A model generated the notes under the pieces. The model had not been told where the DNA came from, made no database searches, and saw nothing but the letters and a program-made list of their open reading frames with translations. Shown here in pieces: positions 7,731 through 15,819 of a stretch of DNA of 43,649 bases; position 1 is the stretch's first letter; every line of letters begins with the position of its first letter. The DNA is from Ignavibacterium sp. (GTDB lineage: Bacteria; Zixibacteria; MSB-5A5; GN15; PGXB01): contig DYGG01000019.1 in assembly GCA_020724775.1 (NCBI GenBank), positions 1 through 43,649 of the forward strand, given 5' to 3'. The position numbers and the translations under genes are program-made.

Positions 7731-9458
7731 TTAACCCATAGTGGAATCAGCCGGCGCATACTTGGCTTTATTGATACTGGCGCGGAGATTCTCTTCATAT
7801 ATGGTAACGTCAATGCTCTCTTTTTGCTTCGCTACCCAGTCCGCGAGGGCTTTGTTGCGTCGCTCCCGCTCCAGTTTATCTTTGATATTCTGCTTGACGA
7901 CGTTGAAATCGCGGATTTCTTCCGCCTGTTTATCAGCGACATAAATAACCGCATACCTCTGGATGGTCGGGATGGGACCGGCGATATCGCCTACTGCGGT
8001 TTGGTCAACAAACTTAAAGAGGTCGGGATAGTAGCGGTGGTCCGTGACTCCGAGGTCGCCGCCGGTGCCACGTTTCCCGGGACGCTCGGTATATTCGTCG
8101 GCGAGTTTCTTGAATTGCGCCAGGGAGCGAATCTGGCTTTTCAGTTTTTGCGCCAACTCCTCCGATGAAACCAGAATCTCATAGAGGTGCGCTTTCGGCG
8201 GCACAGTGTAGTCGGCAATATGGTCTTCATAATATTGGCGCAATTCACCGTCATCCGGCGGCGGAGGATAAATCAGAGAATCATTTTCCATGATATCGGC
8301 CATCGCCAGTTCCCGGAAACGGGTTATCTTTCGCTTGAACTCCGGGTCGTTTTCCAGACCGACTTTGCGGGCTTCGACACCGAGAATTTCCATCATATTC
8401 ATCTGGAAAATAAACTCCGCCATAGCCTCGGTATTGTCAAAATCAGGCTTGGGGGCGCCGCGAAGTTTCTTCACTTTGGAGAGATAATCGCCCAGAGAAA
8501 TCTGGCCTCCTTCCCAGGTCGCCAGAATCAACTCTTTTTCATCACGGTCGAGTTGCGCCAGGTCGAAATCATTCTTGGGAATCTGCTCCAGCAGTTGCGG
8601 CGGATATAAAGCCGAGCGGCGATGAAGAACATAGTCGCAGGTGGAGGTCTCAACTTTTATCGGATATTTCGCTTTAATGCTGTTGGTATAATTCTCGAGG
8701 ATTTCGAATCGTTTTAGATTGTCCAGGGTGGCACGAATCTGGTCTTTCATCTTATCGAAACTCTGGCGCTCTTCGTTTATGGCGCGGTCAGCCACCTTTA
8801 CTATATGCCAGCCAAACCTGGTCTTGAAAGGAGTAGAAATCTCCCCGGGATTGAGTTTAAAGGCATTTTCCTCAAAGATATGGTCCATTCTTCCGCGCGA
8901 GAAATACCCAAGGTCGCCGCGATTGGTGCGGGCCGTTTGGTCTTTGGAGTAGCGGACGGCCAGGTCCTCGAAGGAGGCGCCGTTCTTGATGCTATCCAGA
9001 AGCATCTTTGCCGAATCCTCGGTCGAGACCAGAATGTGGGAGGCTTGAATTTTATATTCTAACTGATTGTAGAAATCTTTAAGGTCGTCCTCATTAATCT
9101 TGATCTTGTCGTTGATTTCGCGCTGATAGAGGATGTCAAGAAGGAAGCGGTCATAACTGGCAAGCACGATGCGGTTGACTTCTTCGGAGGCATCTATATT
9201 TCTCTTGTAAGCCTCTTTAATCAACAGCCTCTGCATGACAAGACTGTCGAGAACGGCGCGACGGCTTTCATATTCATCTTGATAGGAGGCAAAATTCATT
9301 CGGCTCTGCCCGTAGATTTCATCCATATCACGGGCGGTAATCTCATCGCCGCCGACACGGGCAAGGACCAATTCGTCCTTCTTGCCGCAACCGGTCAGGA
9401 ATGAAAGCACCAGAATGATGGTTAAGGCTGCGGTTAAAAGCAGATAGCGTTGTTTCAT
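7731..9458 (-). CDS. Parvulin-type peptidyl-prolyl isomerase lipoprotein (PpiC/PrsA-like)
   Basis: A 575-residue lipoprotein: the signal sequence ends LSFLTGC with Cys24 as the lipidation site. A SurA/PrsA-like N-terminal helical region (~30-130, VLARVGGDEITARDMDEIYG) precedes a well-preserved parvulin domain (~137-225: ASHILVST, RGDLGYFSRG, FGWHIVKV). A helical linker follows, then a second parvulin domain (~425-515: GGDLGVTDHRYYP) that is more divergent. It is anchored in the periplasm or outer membrane as a folding chaperone. The start ATG has a GAGGAA site. It is the first gene of a three-gene operon with the SurA-like and RqcP-like genes, downstream of a good promoter at 9540-9568. Confidence 0.87.
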   Translation of the reverse strand: MKQRYLLLTAALTIILVLSFLTGCGKKDELVLARVGGDEITARDMDEIYGQSRMNFASYQDEYESRRAVLDSLVMQRLLIKEAYKRNIDASEEVNRIVLASYDRFLLDILYQREINDKIKINEDDLKDFYNQLEYKIQASHILVSTEDSAKMLLDSIKNGASFEDLAVRYSKDQTARTNRGDLGYFSRGRMDHIFEENAFKLNPGEISTPFKTRFGWHIVKVADRAINEERQSFDKMKDQIRATLDNLKRFEILENYTNSIKAKYPIKVETSTCDYVLHRRSALYPPQLLEQIPKNDFDLAQLDRDEKELILATWEGGQISLGDYLSKVKKLRGAPKPDFDNTEAMAEFIFQMNMMEILGVEARKVGLENDPEFKRKITRFRELAMADIMENDSLIYPPPPDDGELRQYYEDHIADYTVPPKAHLYEILVSSEELAQKLKSQIRSLAQFKKLADEYTERPGKRGTGGDLGVTDHRYYPDLFKFVDQTAVGDIAGPIPTIQRYAVIYVADKQAEEIRDFNVVKQNIKDKLERERRNKALADWVAKQKESIDVTIYEENLRASINKAKYAPADSTMG

Positions 9459-9539
9459 AAATCGTTATTCCTCATTAATTCACATCAATTTATACCAATA
9501 GCGCCAGGGTAAGTTCCTCCCTGCGGAATCAAAGGGTGA

Positions 9540-9568
9540 ACTATACAACTGAGGACTACATATTGCAA
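9540..9568 (-). promoter_or_regulatory. Promoter of the ppiC-surA-rqcP operon
   Basis: TTGCAA (9568-9563) and TATAGT (9545-9540) are separated by 17 bases (4 of 6 and 5 of 6 consensus matches). The leader to the ATG at 9458 would be about 75 bases. Confidence 0.5.
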
Positions 9569-9852
9569 GAGGTTTTTGAAGTCAACCTGACCCTGCGATG
9601 ACTTTAAGTTATTGTATTATATTGGATTTGCTCGATAGTTGGCCTTAGTAGATGATTATTTCGAAACGGCCGTGAATCAGAGAGCAAGAATTGACATCAG
9701 GAGACTACACGCTGACTACAGTAACCGATTCTGAATGAGACTTCTTGCGGACGAAACTTATAGCGGTTTTATTCCCGACTTATTATACTCTAATCCGATT
9801 ACCAAGAGCGAAGCAAGTACTGTGGTAAATATTTAACAATCGGTAGGCATTT
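9569..9852. other. Divergent intergenic region without a recognised feature
   Basis: This AT-rich stretch separates the divergent ppiC and psiE-like genes. It contains an imperfect AT palindrome around 9611-9626 and TATTATACT near 9781-9789 that could be a -10 for the psiE-like gene, but no convincing -35. I see no open reading frame of note, RNA gene or terminator. Confidence 0.4.
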
Positions 9853-10281
9853 ATGTTTAGGATACTCAGGCAGTTAGAAAAAATCGTGGTGGTGGCCCTT
9901 CTTGGCATGATGATGCTGGCCGTCCTTGTGTCCACTATTGAATTAGCGTTCGTGCTTTTTCGAGAGATTTCCAAGCCTCCAGTATTGCTTCTCGATTTAA
10001 CAGAATTACTGGAGGTTTTTGGCTTCTTTCTCATGGTGCTAATTGGATTGGAGCTTCTCGAGACTATAAAAGCGTACGTCACAGAAGACAGAGTTCATGC
10101 GGAAGTAGTCTTCTTGGTCGCATTGGTGGCAGTATGCAGAAAAGTTATCATTATAGATTATCGGGAAATCACACCAGTTTTATTGTTCGGCATATCGGCC
10201 CTGATTGTGGCTTTGGGAGCAGGGTACTTCCTTGTAAGGCGGGCACTTAGTTATCCCATTCGGGAAGAGAATTCTCACTAA
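9853..10281 (+). CDS. PsiE-family phosphate-starvation-inducible-like membrane protein
   Basis: A 142-residue membrane protein with four hydrophobic segments (~11-36, 44-66, 84-98, 102-128). The central sequence LELLETIKAYVTEDRVHAEVVFLVALVAVCRK matches the PsiE family pattern (ELLETI...HVEVV..VALIAVARK). The family is named after E. coli psiE, a Pho-regulon gene of unknown biochemical function. It lies 139 bases upstream of, and co-oriented with, the P-type ATPase gene. Codon choice in the two genes looks more AT-rich than in their neighbours, suggesting they may have been acquired together. No Pho box is evident, so phosphate control should not be assumed. Confidence 0.75.
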   Translation: MFRILRQLEKIVVVALLGMMMLAVLVSTIELAFVLFREISKPPVLLLDLTELLEVFGFFLMVLIGLELLETIKAYVTEDRVHAEVVFLVALVAVCRKVIIIDYREITPVLLFGISALIVALGAGYFLVRRALSYPIREENSH

Positions 10282-10420
10282 GGTAATTGCCACATTGTTT
10301 TGAATACCCCGACTATAAGCATGTTGTCACATATGGCAGGCAATATCGGAAAAGGTTGTGTCCTAATCCGCTTTTTAATAGTTTCTCCAAGAATACTTTG
10401 AATAGGGTACGGAGGTAGTA

Positions 10421-13402
10421 ATGCTTAGAGTGTCTTATAGTAAAAGATTCTTCGTCTTCTTAATTGTCTTATCAGGTTTGTTATTTACATCCGCATTAAT
10501 TGCTTCTGACAAGCATGAGGCAGGTAGTGACCTTGTCCACCACGACGATGAGACGACCGCCGAGTGGCTCGGCATTATAGCGATTGTACTAGTCGGTCTG
10601 ATCACGATTATGCTGGCAGCCAGGTTGGGAAAAGGCATTTGGGAGAGGATTCGGAGACCGGCAGTCGCACCAGGGACGGGTGAAGGAAAGAGCCATCCGA
10701 GGAGAATGTCCGAGGAAATATGGCATGCAGTTGAAGAGTTCCGAATTTATGAAGAACTGCAGAGCCGGATTGAAGGATTGGAAGATAACATTGTGGCTGA
10801 GCGTCTATTGTTTTATGGACCAAATACTCTTCCTGTAAAAGAACCGCCTACAATTTGGGTTATTCTACTGCGTCAGATTTTGAATCCCCTAATATTTATA
10901 TTACTTGCCGCAGCGGTTGCCTCGGTAGTAATTGGTGAGGCCACCGACGCCTCATTTATCTTGGTGGTAATCGCATTGAATAGCGGGCTGGGAGCTTATC
11001 AAGAATATCACGCTGAAAGAAGCGCCGCCAGCCTGCAACAGATGCTCAAAATAAGAGCCCGCGTACGTCGCAATGGGAAAGAGCGGATAATCCCCTCTGA
11101 GGATATTGTGCCGGGAGATATCGTCATATTGGAATCGGGGAATAAAGTGCCCGCGGACCTTCGTCTCCTGCAGTCAAATAATCTTGCATCTGATGAGAGT
11201 TTCTTGACCGGCGAATCGATAGCGGTAGAGAAGAAACCGGGGGTATTGCCGGAAGAAAGCACGGTGAGTGAGCGCAAGAATATTCTCTTTGCCGGTTCGA
11301 CAGTTACGTCGGGGCGAGGGATAGGTATTGTCGTTGGTACCGGCACCGAGACACAGGTTGGGATTATCGCGGAGACTGTGACCGAGTCTGAGGGCGGCAA
11401 GCCGCCTCTGGTCTTAAGGATGGAACGATTTGTCAAACATATCAGTATTCTAGTACTGGTAATAAGTGCCTGCCTGGCGGTGCTTCTAAAATTTCAAGGT
11501 TACGAGACCGCCCAGATATTTTTCTTAGTTGTTGCCCTGGCAGTTTCCGCTATCCCAGAGGGGCTTCCGGTAGCGCTGACTGTCGCCCTCTCCATAGCCA
11601 CTAAGAGAATGTCACGGCGGAATGTGGTAGTGCGTAAGCTGACGGCCGTAGAGAGTTTGGGCAGTTGTACGGTAATTGCCAGTGATAAGACCGGCACTTT
11701 GACAGTAAACCAGCAGACAGCGCGCCTGATAGTATTCCCGGATGGTAATTCTTTTAGTGTCACAGGAGAGGGTTACAATGGGGAGGGAGAGATTGTCACA
11801 GCTGCAGGGGGGAATGTATCGGAGGCGTCAAGGGAAGAACTGACTAAACTTTCCGAACTGACAGTACTGGCGAACGAAGCGTCATTGACAAAAGACAGGG
11901 AGCAGTGGCAGTACCATGGTGACGCCATAGATGTGGCCTTTCTGGCAATGGGCTACAAATTGGGCATAGATCCAGCGGAAGTTAAGAGCCGCCTGGAGAT
12001 AAGGGGTGAGATTCCCTATGAATCGGAGCGCAAATTCTCAGCGGCATTTTATGAAAAAGATGGAAAAATATACATTGCCGCCAAGGGAGCGGTCGAAACA
12101 ATACTGGACTACTGCTCACAAATGATTCAGAAAGGCAACCTTGTAGATTTGGACCGCAAGAAGATCGAGCAACTGGAGCAATCAATGGCAGGAAAAGGTC
12201 TGCGTGTACTTGCGGTAGCCGGCGGTGAGTGGGGCGGTACTCAGTTTGACAAGAGTCATGCAGAATTGCCGTCGTCATTGATATTCCACGGACTTGTCGG
12301 ATTCATTGACCCGCTTCGCCCGGAAGCAGTAGAGTCTGTAAAGAAGTGCAAATCTGCCGGAATCAAAGTCATCATGATAACCGGAGACCATGCCGCGACC
12401 GCTGCGGCCATTGCCAAGGAGCTTGGTCTGGCGGATTCGGAAGAGGCGGTGGTCACGGGGCGGGATTTGATTGATTCTGGTACCCCTGATAGTCCCGCAT
12501 TTCAGAAGCGTGTCTTGTCGACTCATGTATTTGCGAGGGTCTCCCCCGGCCAGAAACTTGAGATTGTCGATGCCTTGATTCGCAGCGGAGAATTCGTGGC
12601 GGTTACGGGCGACGGTGTCAATGACGCTCCGGCCCTGAAGAGGGCAAACATAGGTGTGGCAATGGGTTCGGGAACTGATGTGGCTAAAGAAGTGGGCTTA
12701 ATGATTGTTACCGATGACAATTTCGCGTCAATTGTTGCCGGCGTGGAGGAAGGGCGATTTGCTTACGATAACGTGCGTAAAGTCATATACTTACTGATTT
12801 CAACAGGTGCGGCGGAGGTTTTGATGTTTTTCTCAGCGGTCTTAGCCAATCTGCCGATTCCGCTCCTTGCCGTGCAGTTACTCTGGCTAAACCTGGTAAC
12901 TAACGGCATACAGGATGTCGCCCTGGCTTTTGAAGGAGGGGAGCCGGGAGCCATGAAACGCAAACCACGCCGACCCGAAGAAAAAATATTCGATTCGCGG
13001 ATGGTCATGCAAACCATAGTGTCAGGTTTAACCATTGGCGCTGTTGCCTTCATATACTGGTATTGGGCGGTCCGGGTTGAGAATATGGACGAAGCCCTCG
13101 CCCGCAATAGCATTTTGCTTCTGATGGTACTGCTTCAGAACGTTCACGTTTTCAACTGCCGTTCGGAATCAGTTTCGGCTTTTAGAGTCCCGTTCAGCCG
13201 CAATATTATACTTGTTGTTGGTGTATTTGTGGCTCAGGGTATTCATATTCTCAGTATGCACACCCCCTTTATGCAGACCATACTTGGAGTGGAGCCGGTT
13301 TCAATCAGCCAATGGCTATATTCATTGGTGCTGGCTCTCTCAGTATTGCTTGTAATGGAAATCTACAAGATGGCTTTTCGGAGAGAACAAAAGGCGTATT
13401 GA
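10421..13402 (+). CDS. P2-type cation-transporting ATPase with N-terminal secretory-like extension
   Basis: A 993-residue P-type ATPase. Motifs: actuator TGES (263-266), phosphorylation motif DKTGTLT with Asp422, M4 IPEGLPV with Glu380, hinge TGDGVNDAPAL, and a C-terminal six-helix domain. The overall scheme matches SERCA/PMR1-type P2 pumps. Compared with SERCA, M5 keeps Glu (Glu771 equivalent) but has Gly for Asn768. M6 reads NLVTNGIQD, with Asn828 where SERCA has Asp800 and a new Asp832, so Ca2+ specificity is uncertain. Before the usual N-terminal domain (WHAVEEF, ~residue 100) is an unusual extension: a signal-like helix (~8-28), a short His/Asp-rich loop (DKHEAGSDLVHHDDE) and a second helix (~48-68). 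The start is firm: GGAGGTAGTA precedes the ATG. Confidence 0.88.
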   Translation: MLRVSYSKRFFVFLIVLSGLLFTSALIASDKHEAGSDLVHHDDETTAEWLGIIAIVLVGLITIMLAARLGKGIWERIRRPAVAPGTGEGKSHPRRMSEEIWHAVEEFRIYEELQSRIEGLEDNIVAERLLFYGPNTLPVKEPPTIWVILLRQILNPLIFILLAAAVASVVIGEATDASFILVVIALNSGLGAYQEYHAERSAASLQQMLKIRARVRRNGKERIIPSEDIVPGDIVILESGNKVPADLRLLQSNNLASDESFLTGESIAVEKKPGVLPEESTVSERKNILFAGSTVTSGRGIGIVVGTGTETQVGIIAETVTESEGGKPPLVLRMERFVKHISILVLVISACLAVLLKFQGYETAQIFFLVVALAVSAIPEGLPVALTVALSIATKRMSRRNVVVRKLTAVESLGSCTVIASDKTGTLTVNQQTARLIVFPDGNSFSVTGEGYNGEGEIVTAAGGNVSEASREELTKLSELTVLANEASLTKDREQWQYHGDAIDVAFLAMGYKLGIDPAEVKSRLEIRGEIPYESERKFSAAFYEKDGKIYIAAKGAVETILDYCSQMIQKGNLVDLDRKKIEQLEQSMAGKGLRVLAVAGGEWGGTQFDKSHAELPSSLIFHGLVGFIDPLRPEAVESVKKCKSAGIKVIMITGDHAATAAAIAKELGLADSEEAVVTGRDLIDSGTPDSPAFQKRVLSTHVFARVSPGQKLEIVDALIRSGEFVAVTGDGVNDAPALKRANIGVAMGSGTDVAKEVGLMIVTDDNFASIVAGVEEGRFAYDNVRKVIYLLISTGAAEVLMFFSAVLANLPIPLLAVQLLWLNLVTNGIQDVALAFEGGEPGAMKRKPRRPEEKIFDSRMVMQTIVSGLTIGAVAFIYWYWAVRVENMDEALARNSILLLMVLLQNVHVFNCRSESVSAFRVPFSRNIILVVGVFVAQGIHILSMHTPFMQTILGVEPVSISQWLYSLVLALSVLLVMEIYKMAFRREQKAY

Positions 13403-13486
13403 CAACTAATTCATGTAAGTCCAAGAGGAGACGAAAGTGACAGCTGTCCTGGAGAAATGACTTTGCGCGGGAGGAGGCCTGGAAAT

Positions 13487-14749
13487 TCAGATGAAGAAGA
13501 CAAAAGTAATCAGAATATAGACCGGTATCAGAATCAGGGTGGAGTAAAACATATACCCGAAGAAGTGTGGAACCGGGACTTTGAGTTCTTCGGCTATCGA
13601 TTTCACCATAAAATTGGGTCCATTACCTATGTAGGTATTGGCGCCCATAAAGACGGCGCCGCAACTGATGGCTTTCAGCAGTTCGTTGCTGACACCGGCG
13701 ACGGTATCGCCCACTGAGGGGATGGCGGCGGTCACGCTCTGCGCCAGAGAGAAAAAGGTCAAATAAGTAGGGGCATTGTCAAGAAAGGAACTGAGGCTTC
13801 CGGTGTACCAGAAAAACTGCCACGGTTCAGTGATGCCGAATTGGGAACCTTTTAGTCGCAGGAGTACTATCAGCGGCACCATCGTAACAAAAATTCCGGC
13901 AAAGAGGATGGCGACCTCGTTGATGGGGTGATAAGTAAACTTATTATCCTTGCGGACTTTTTTGGTGGTGAATTTGAGCGATAGCAGTGTCATGGCGACC
14001 ATGATGAATTCACGATACGGCATCGGTGCCTGAAATGCGACCGAGAGCACAACCCCCAGAAGAAACAGAACATTGATGGCGCCACGAACCCCGGCCGGGG
14101 TGGCGGCGGCGATATCTCTCTTTATGTCGCGCTTGGTCTCCCGCGAGCGGGCGTGACGGTCCCAGATGTAGAATATTGTCAGGACTATGGCAAGAGCGGT
14201 CAGCCATTCCGGAATAAGCGCCAGAGTCCAAGTAAACGGGACTCCTTTCAGATACCCCAGAAAGAGCGGCGGGTCGCCCAGCGGTGTGAGGCATCCGCCT
14301 ATATTGGATACAGTGAAAATGAAGAAAATCGGAATATGTTTGATATGCTTCCGCTCGCTATTGGTGCGCAACATCGGTCTAATCAGCAGCATGCTGGCGC
14401 CGGTGGTCCCGATGAAATTCGCCACCACCGCCCCTATCGCCAGGAGAAGGGTATTATTTCGCGGAGTTGCTTCGAGGTTGCCGGTAACCAGAATTCCACC
14501 CGAAATTATATAGAGTGACGCCAAAAGAATGATGAAAGCGAGGTAATCGAGAAAAGTATGCAGCAATTCTCCGGGGAGATTGATGATAAGAAAAAGCAGA
14601 ACGGGAAGGCTGGAGAGGGTGGAGACAATTGCCTTATTGCGGTTCTTCTCCCAGAAATGGGGAAAGGCGAGCGGCATCACCGCGATTGACAGCAAGAGGA
14701 TTCCAAAAGGGAAACAGATGAGAAGCGGGATGGAGACATTTTCGTGCAT
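13487..14749 (-). CDS. NhaD-like sodium:proton antiporter (ArsB/NhaD permease superfamily)
   Basis: About 420 residues with eleven to twelve hydrophobic segments. Landmarks are VVANFIGTTGASMLLIRP (~110-127), SNIGGCLTPLGDPPLFLG (~150-167) and SSFLDNAPTYL (~325-335). The paired re-entrant signatures with GxxLTPLGDPP and FLDNAP are characteristic of NhaD-type Na+/H+ antiporters in the ion transporter superfamily. Such proteins extrude Na+ or Li+ in exchange for protons; a related anion permease is possible. I prefer the ATG at 14749 over an upstream TTG at 14770; neither has a clear ribosome site. It is convergent with the P-type ATPase gene and downstream of the interrupted repeat gene. Confidence 0.82.
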   Translation of the reverse strand: MHENVSIPLLICFPFGILLLSIAVMPLAFPHFWEKNRNKAIVSTLSSLPVLLFLIINLPGELLHTFLDYLAFIILLASLYIISGGILVTGNLEATPRNNTLLLAIGAVVANFIGTTGASMLLIRPMLRTNSERKHIKHIPIFFIFTVSNIGGCLTPLGDPPLFLGYLKGVPFTWTLALIPEWLTALAIVLTIFYIWDRHARSRETKRDIKRDIAAATPAGVRGAINVLFLLGVVLSVAFQAPMPYREFIMVAMTLLSLKFTTKKVRKDNKFTYHPINEVAILFAGIFVTMVPLIVLLRLKGSQFGITEPWQFFWYTGSLSSFLDNAPTYLTFFSLAQSVTAAIPSVGDTVAGVSNELLKAISCGAVFMGANTYIGNGPNFMVKSIAEELKVPVPHFFGYMFYSTLILIPVYILITFVFFI

Positions 14750-14793
14750 AATTGGGGCTGAATAAATCAATAGACAGCCGGAAAGTCAAGCGC

Positions 14794-15795
14794 TCATTTC
14801 CACTTTTCGAGTTCTGATATTATTCCGGAGTCAATATCGATACCTATTCCAAAATTGCCTGCGCCGTGACTGCTGTTGTTTGGAGCCGGGGTCAGCCAGA
14901 TATGTTTGTCGGCAGCGCGGGAATGTGGGGCGCCGGCGGAATCGGAAAAAGAGATATAACGATCTTCCCCGCCGATATCGATAAAACAGCCGAAAGAATT
15001 GCAGTAGGTGTAGTAAGGAGTCAGTTTTGACGGTTTTCGATAATCATCCCGATAAGTGGCTTCGCCCAGACCGGGGGTCCCCTGCCCCAGGGCATATGTA
15101 TCGTCACCGCCGATATCAAAGAGAAATCCGTTAGAGCGGATTTGCGCCAGCCCCATTGAAATCATTTTGGCTTTGTAGGAATCATTTCCGCCGATATTTA
15201 TCAGGAAAGCGTTGGTATAGTCCCAGCCGAAACCGAGAGCGGCGCCGGCGGTTTCATAGAGTTCATGTTTATCATTGCCCCCTTCATCAATCAAGATGCC
15301 GTTACAGTAATGGGCTCCGGAGCCCTGAGTAAAGTAACAGGATTGGTAGATATCATCCCCCGCGCCATCAAAAGCAATGCCAGTGGCGAACCAGTAACCA
15401 CACCCCAGGGTCCAGTTGCCGGAGAGATAATGGTCGTTGCCGGAAATATCGATAATTGCCCCCAGCCCTCCCGCCCAGGCATGGCCATCGGTACCGTCGC
15501 CACGACGTCCGAAACCGGCTCCCTGAGCGCTATTGCCGTTAATTATCATATTCGAATGATAATCGCCGCGGTTGAAAACTTTTGAGTACGGCTCGGCTTT
15601 GTAGCGGTCATCGCCGGAATAGTCAGCCAGAACTCCGACACCGCCGCCAACTCCGCCAAACCCCTGACCATCACCATAAAGGTAGTATTCGTCTTTTCCG
15701 GCGACATCGAAACAAAGCCCAATTCCGAAATAGCCGCACCCCTGCGCCGCAAGTTCTGCCGAATATTGGTCATTGCCGCCTAAATCGGCGAGCAT
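14794..15795 (-). CDS. Secreted Asp/Gly repeat protein, C-terminal part (downstream of in-frame TAG)
   Basis: This frame is the direct continuation of the gene at 15820-16944: both are in the same frame and only one TAG codon (15822-15820) separates them. Open reading resumes at once (GSGLFGVGMLADLGGND); the ATG at 15795 is simply the first available start and has no ribosome site. The 333 residues are almost wholly repeats of about 25-45 residues following the pattern G-x-G-hydrophobic-x-D-x-x-G-x-D-x-Y then QGxG (for example FDGAGDDIYQ, IDISGNDHYLSG, FDIGGDDTYALGQG). Such repeats suggest a beta-helix or stacked-turn fold with bound cations. As annotated it would lack a signal peptide and is probably not made alone. 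Confidence 0.6.
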   Translation of the reverse strand: MLADLGGNDQYSAELAAQGCGYFGIGLCFDVAGKDEYYLYGDGQGFGGVGGGVGVLADYSGDDRYKAEPYSKVFNRGDYHSNMIINGNSAQGAGFGRRGDGTDGHAWAGGLGAIIDISGNDHYLSGNWTLGCGYWFATGIAFDGAGDDIYQSCYFTQGSGAHYCNGILIDEGGNDKHELYETAGAALGFGWDYTNAFLINIGGNDSYKAKMISMGLAQIRSNGFLFDIGGDDTYALGQGTPGLGEATYRDDYRKPSKLTPYYTYCNSFGCFIDIGGEDRYISFSDSAGAPHSRAADKHIWLTPAPNNSSHGAGNFGIGIDIDSGIISELEKWK

Positions 15796-15819
15796 GCCGA
15801 CTCCAAATAGCCCGGAGCC

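Noticed and set aside
13457-13717. 86-codon frame on the + strand after the ATPase gene
   Set aside because: It mostly runs antisense through the start of the antiporter's C-terminal region and has no family match; GGAGG near its start is coincidental.
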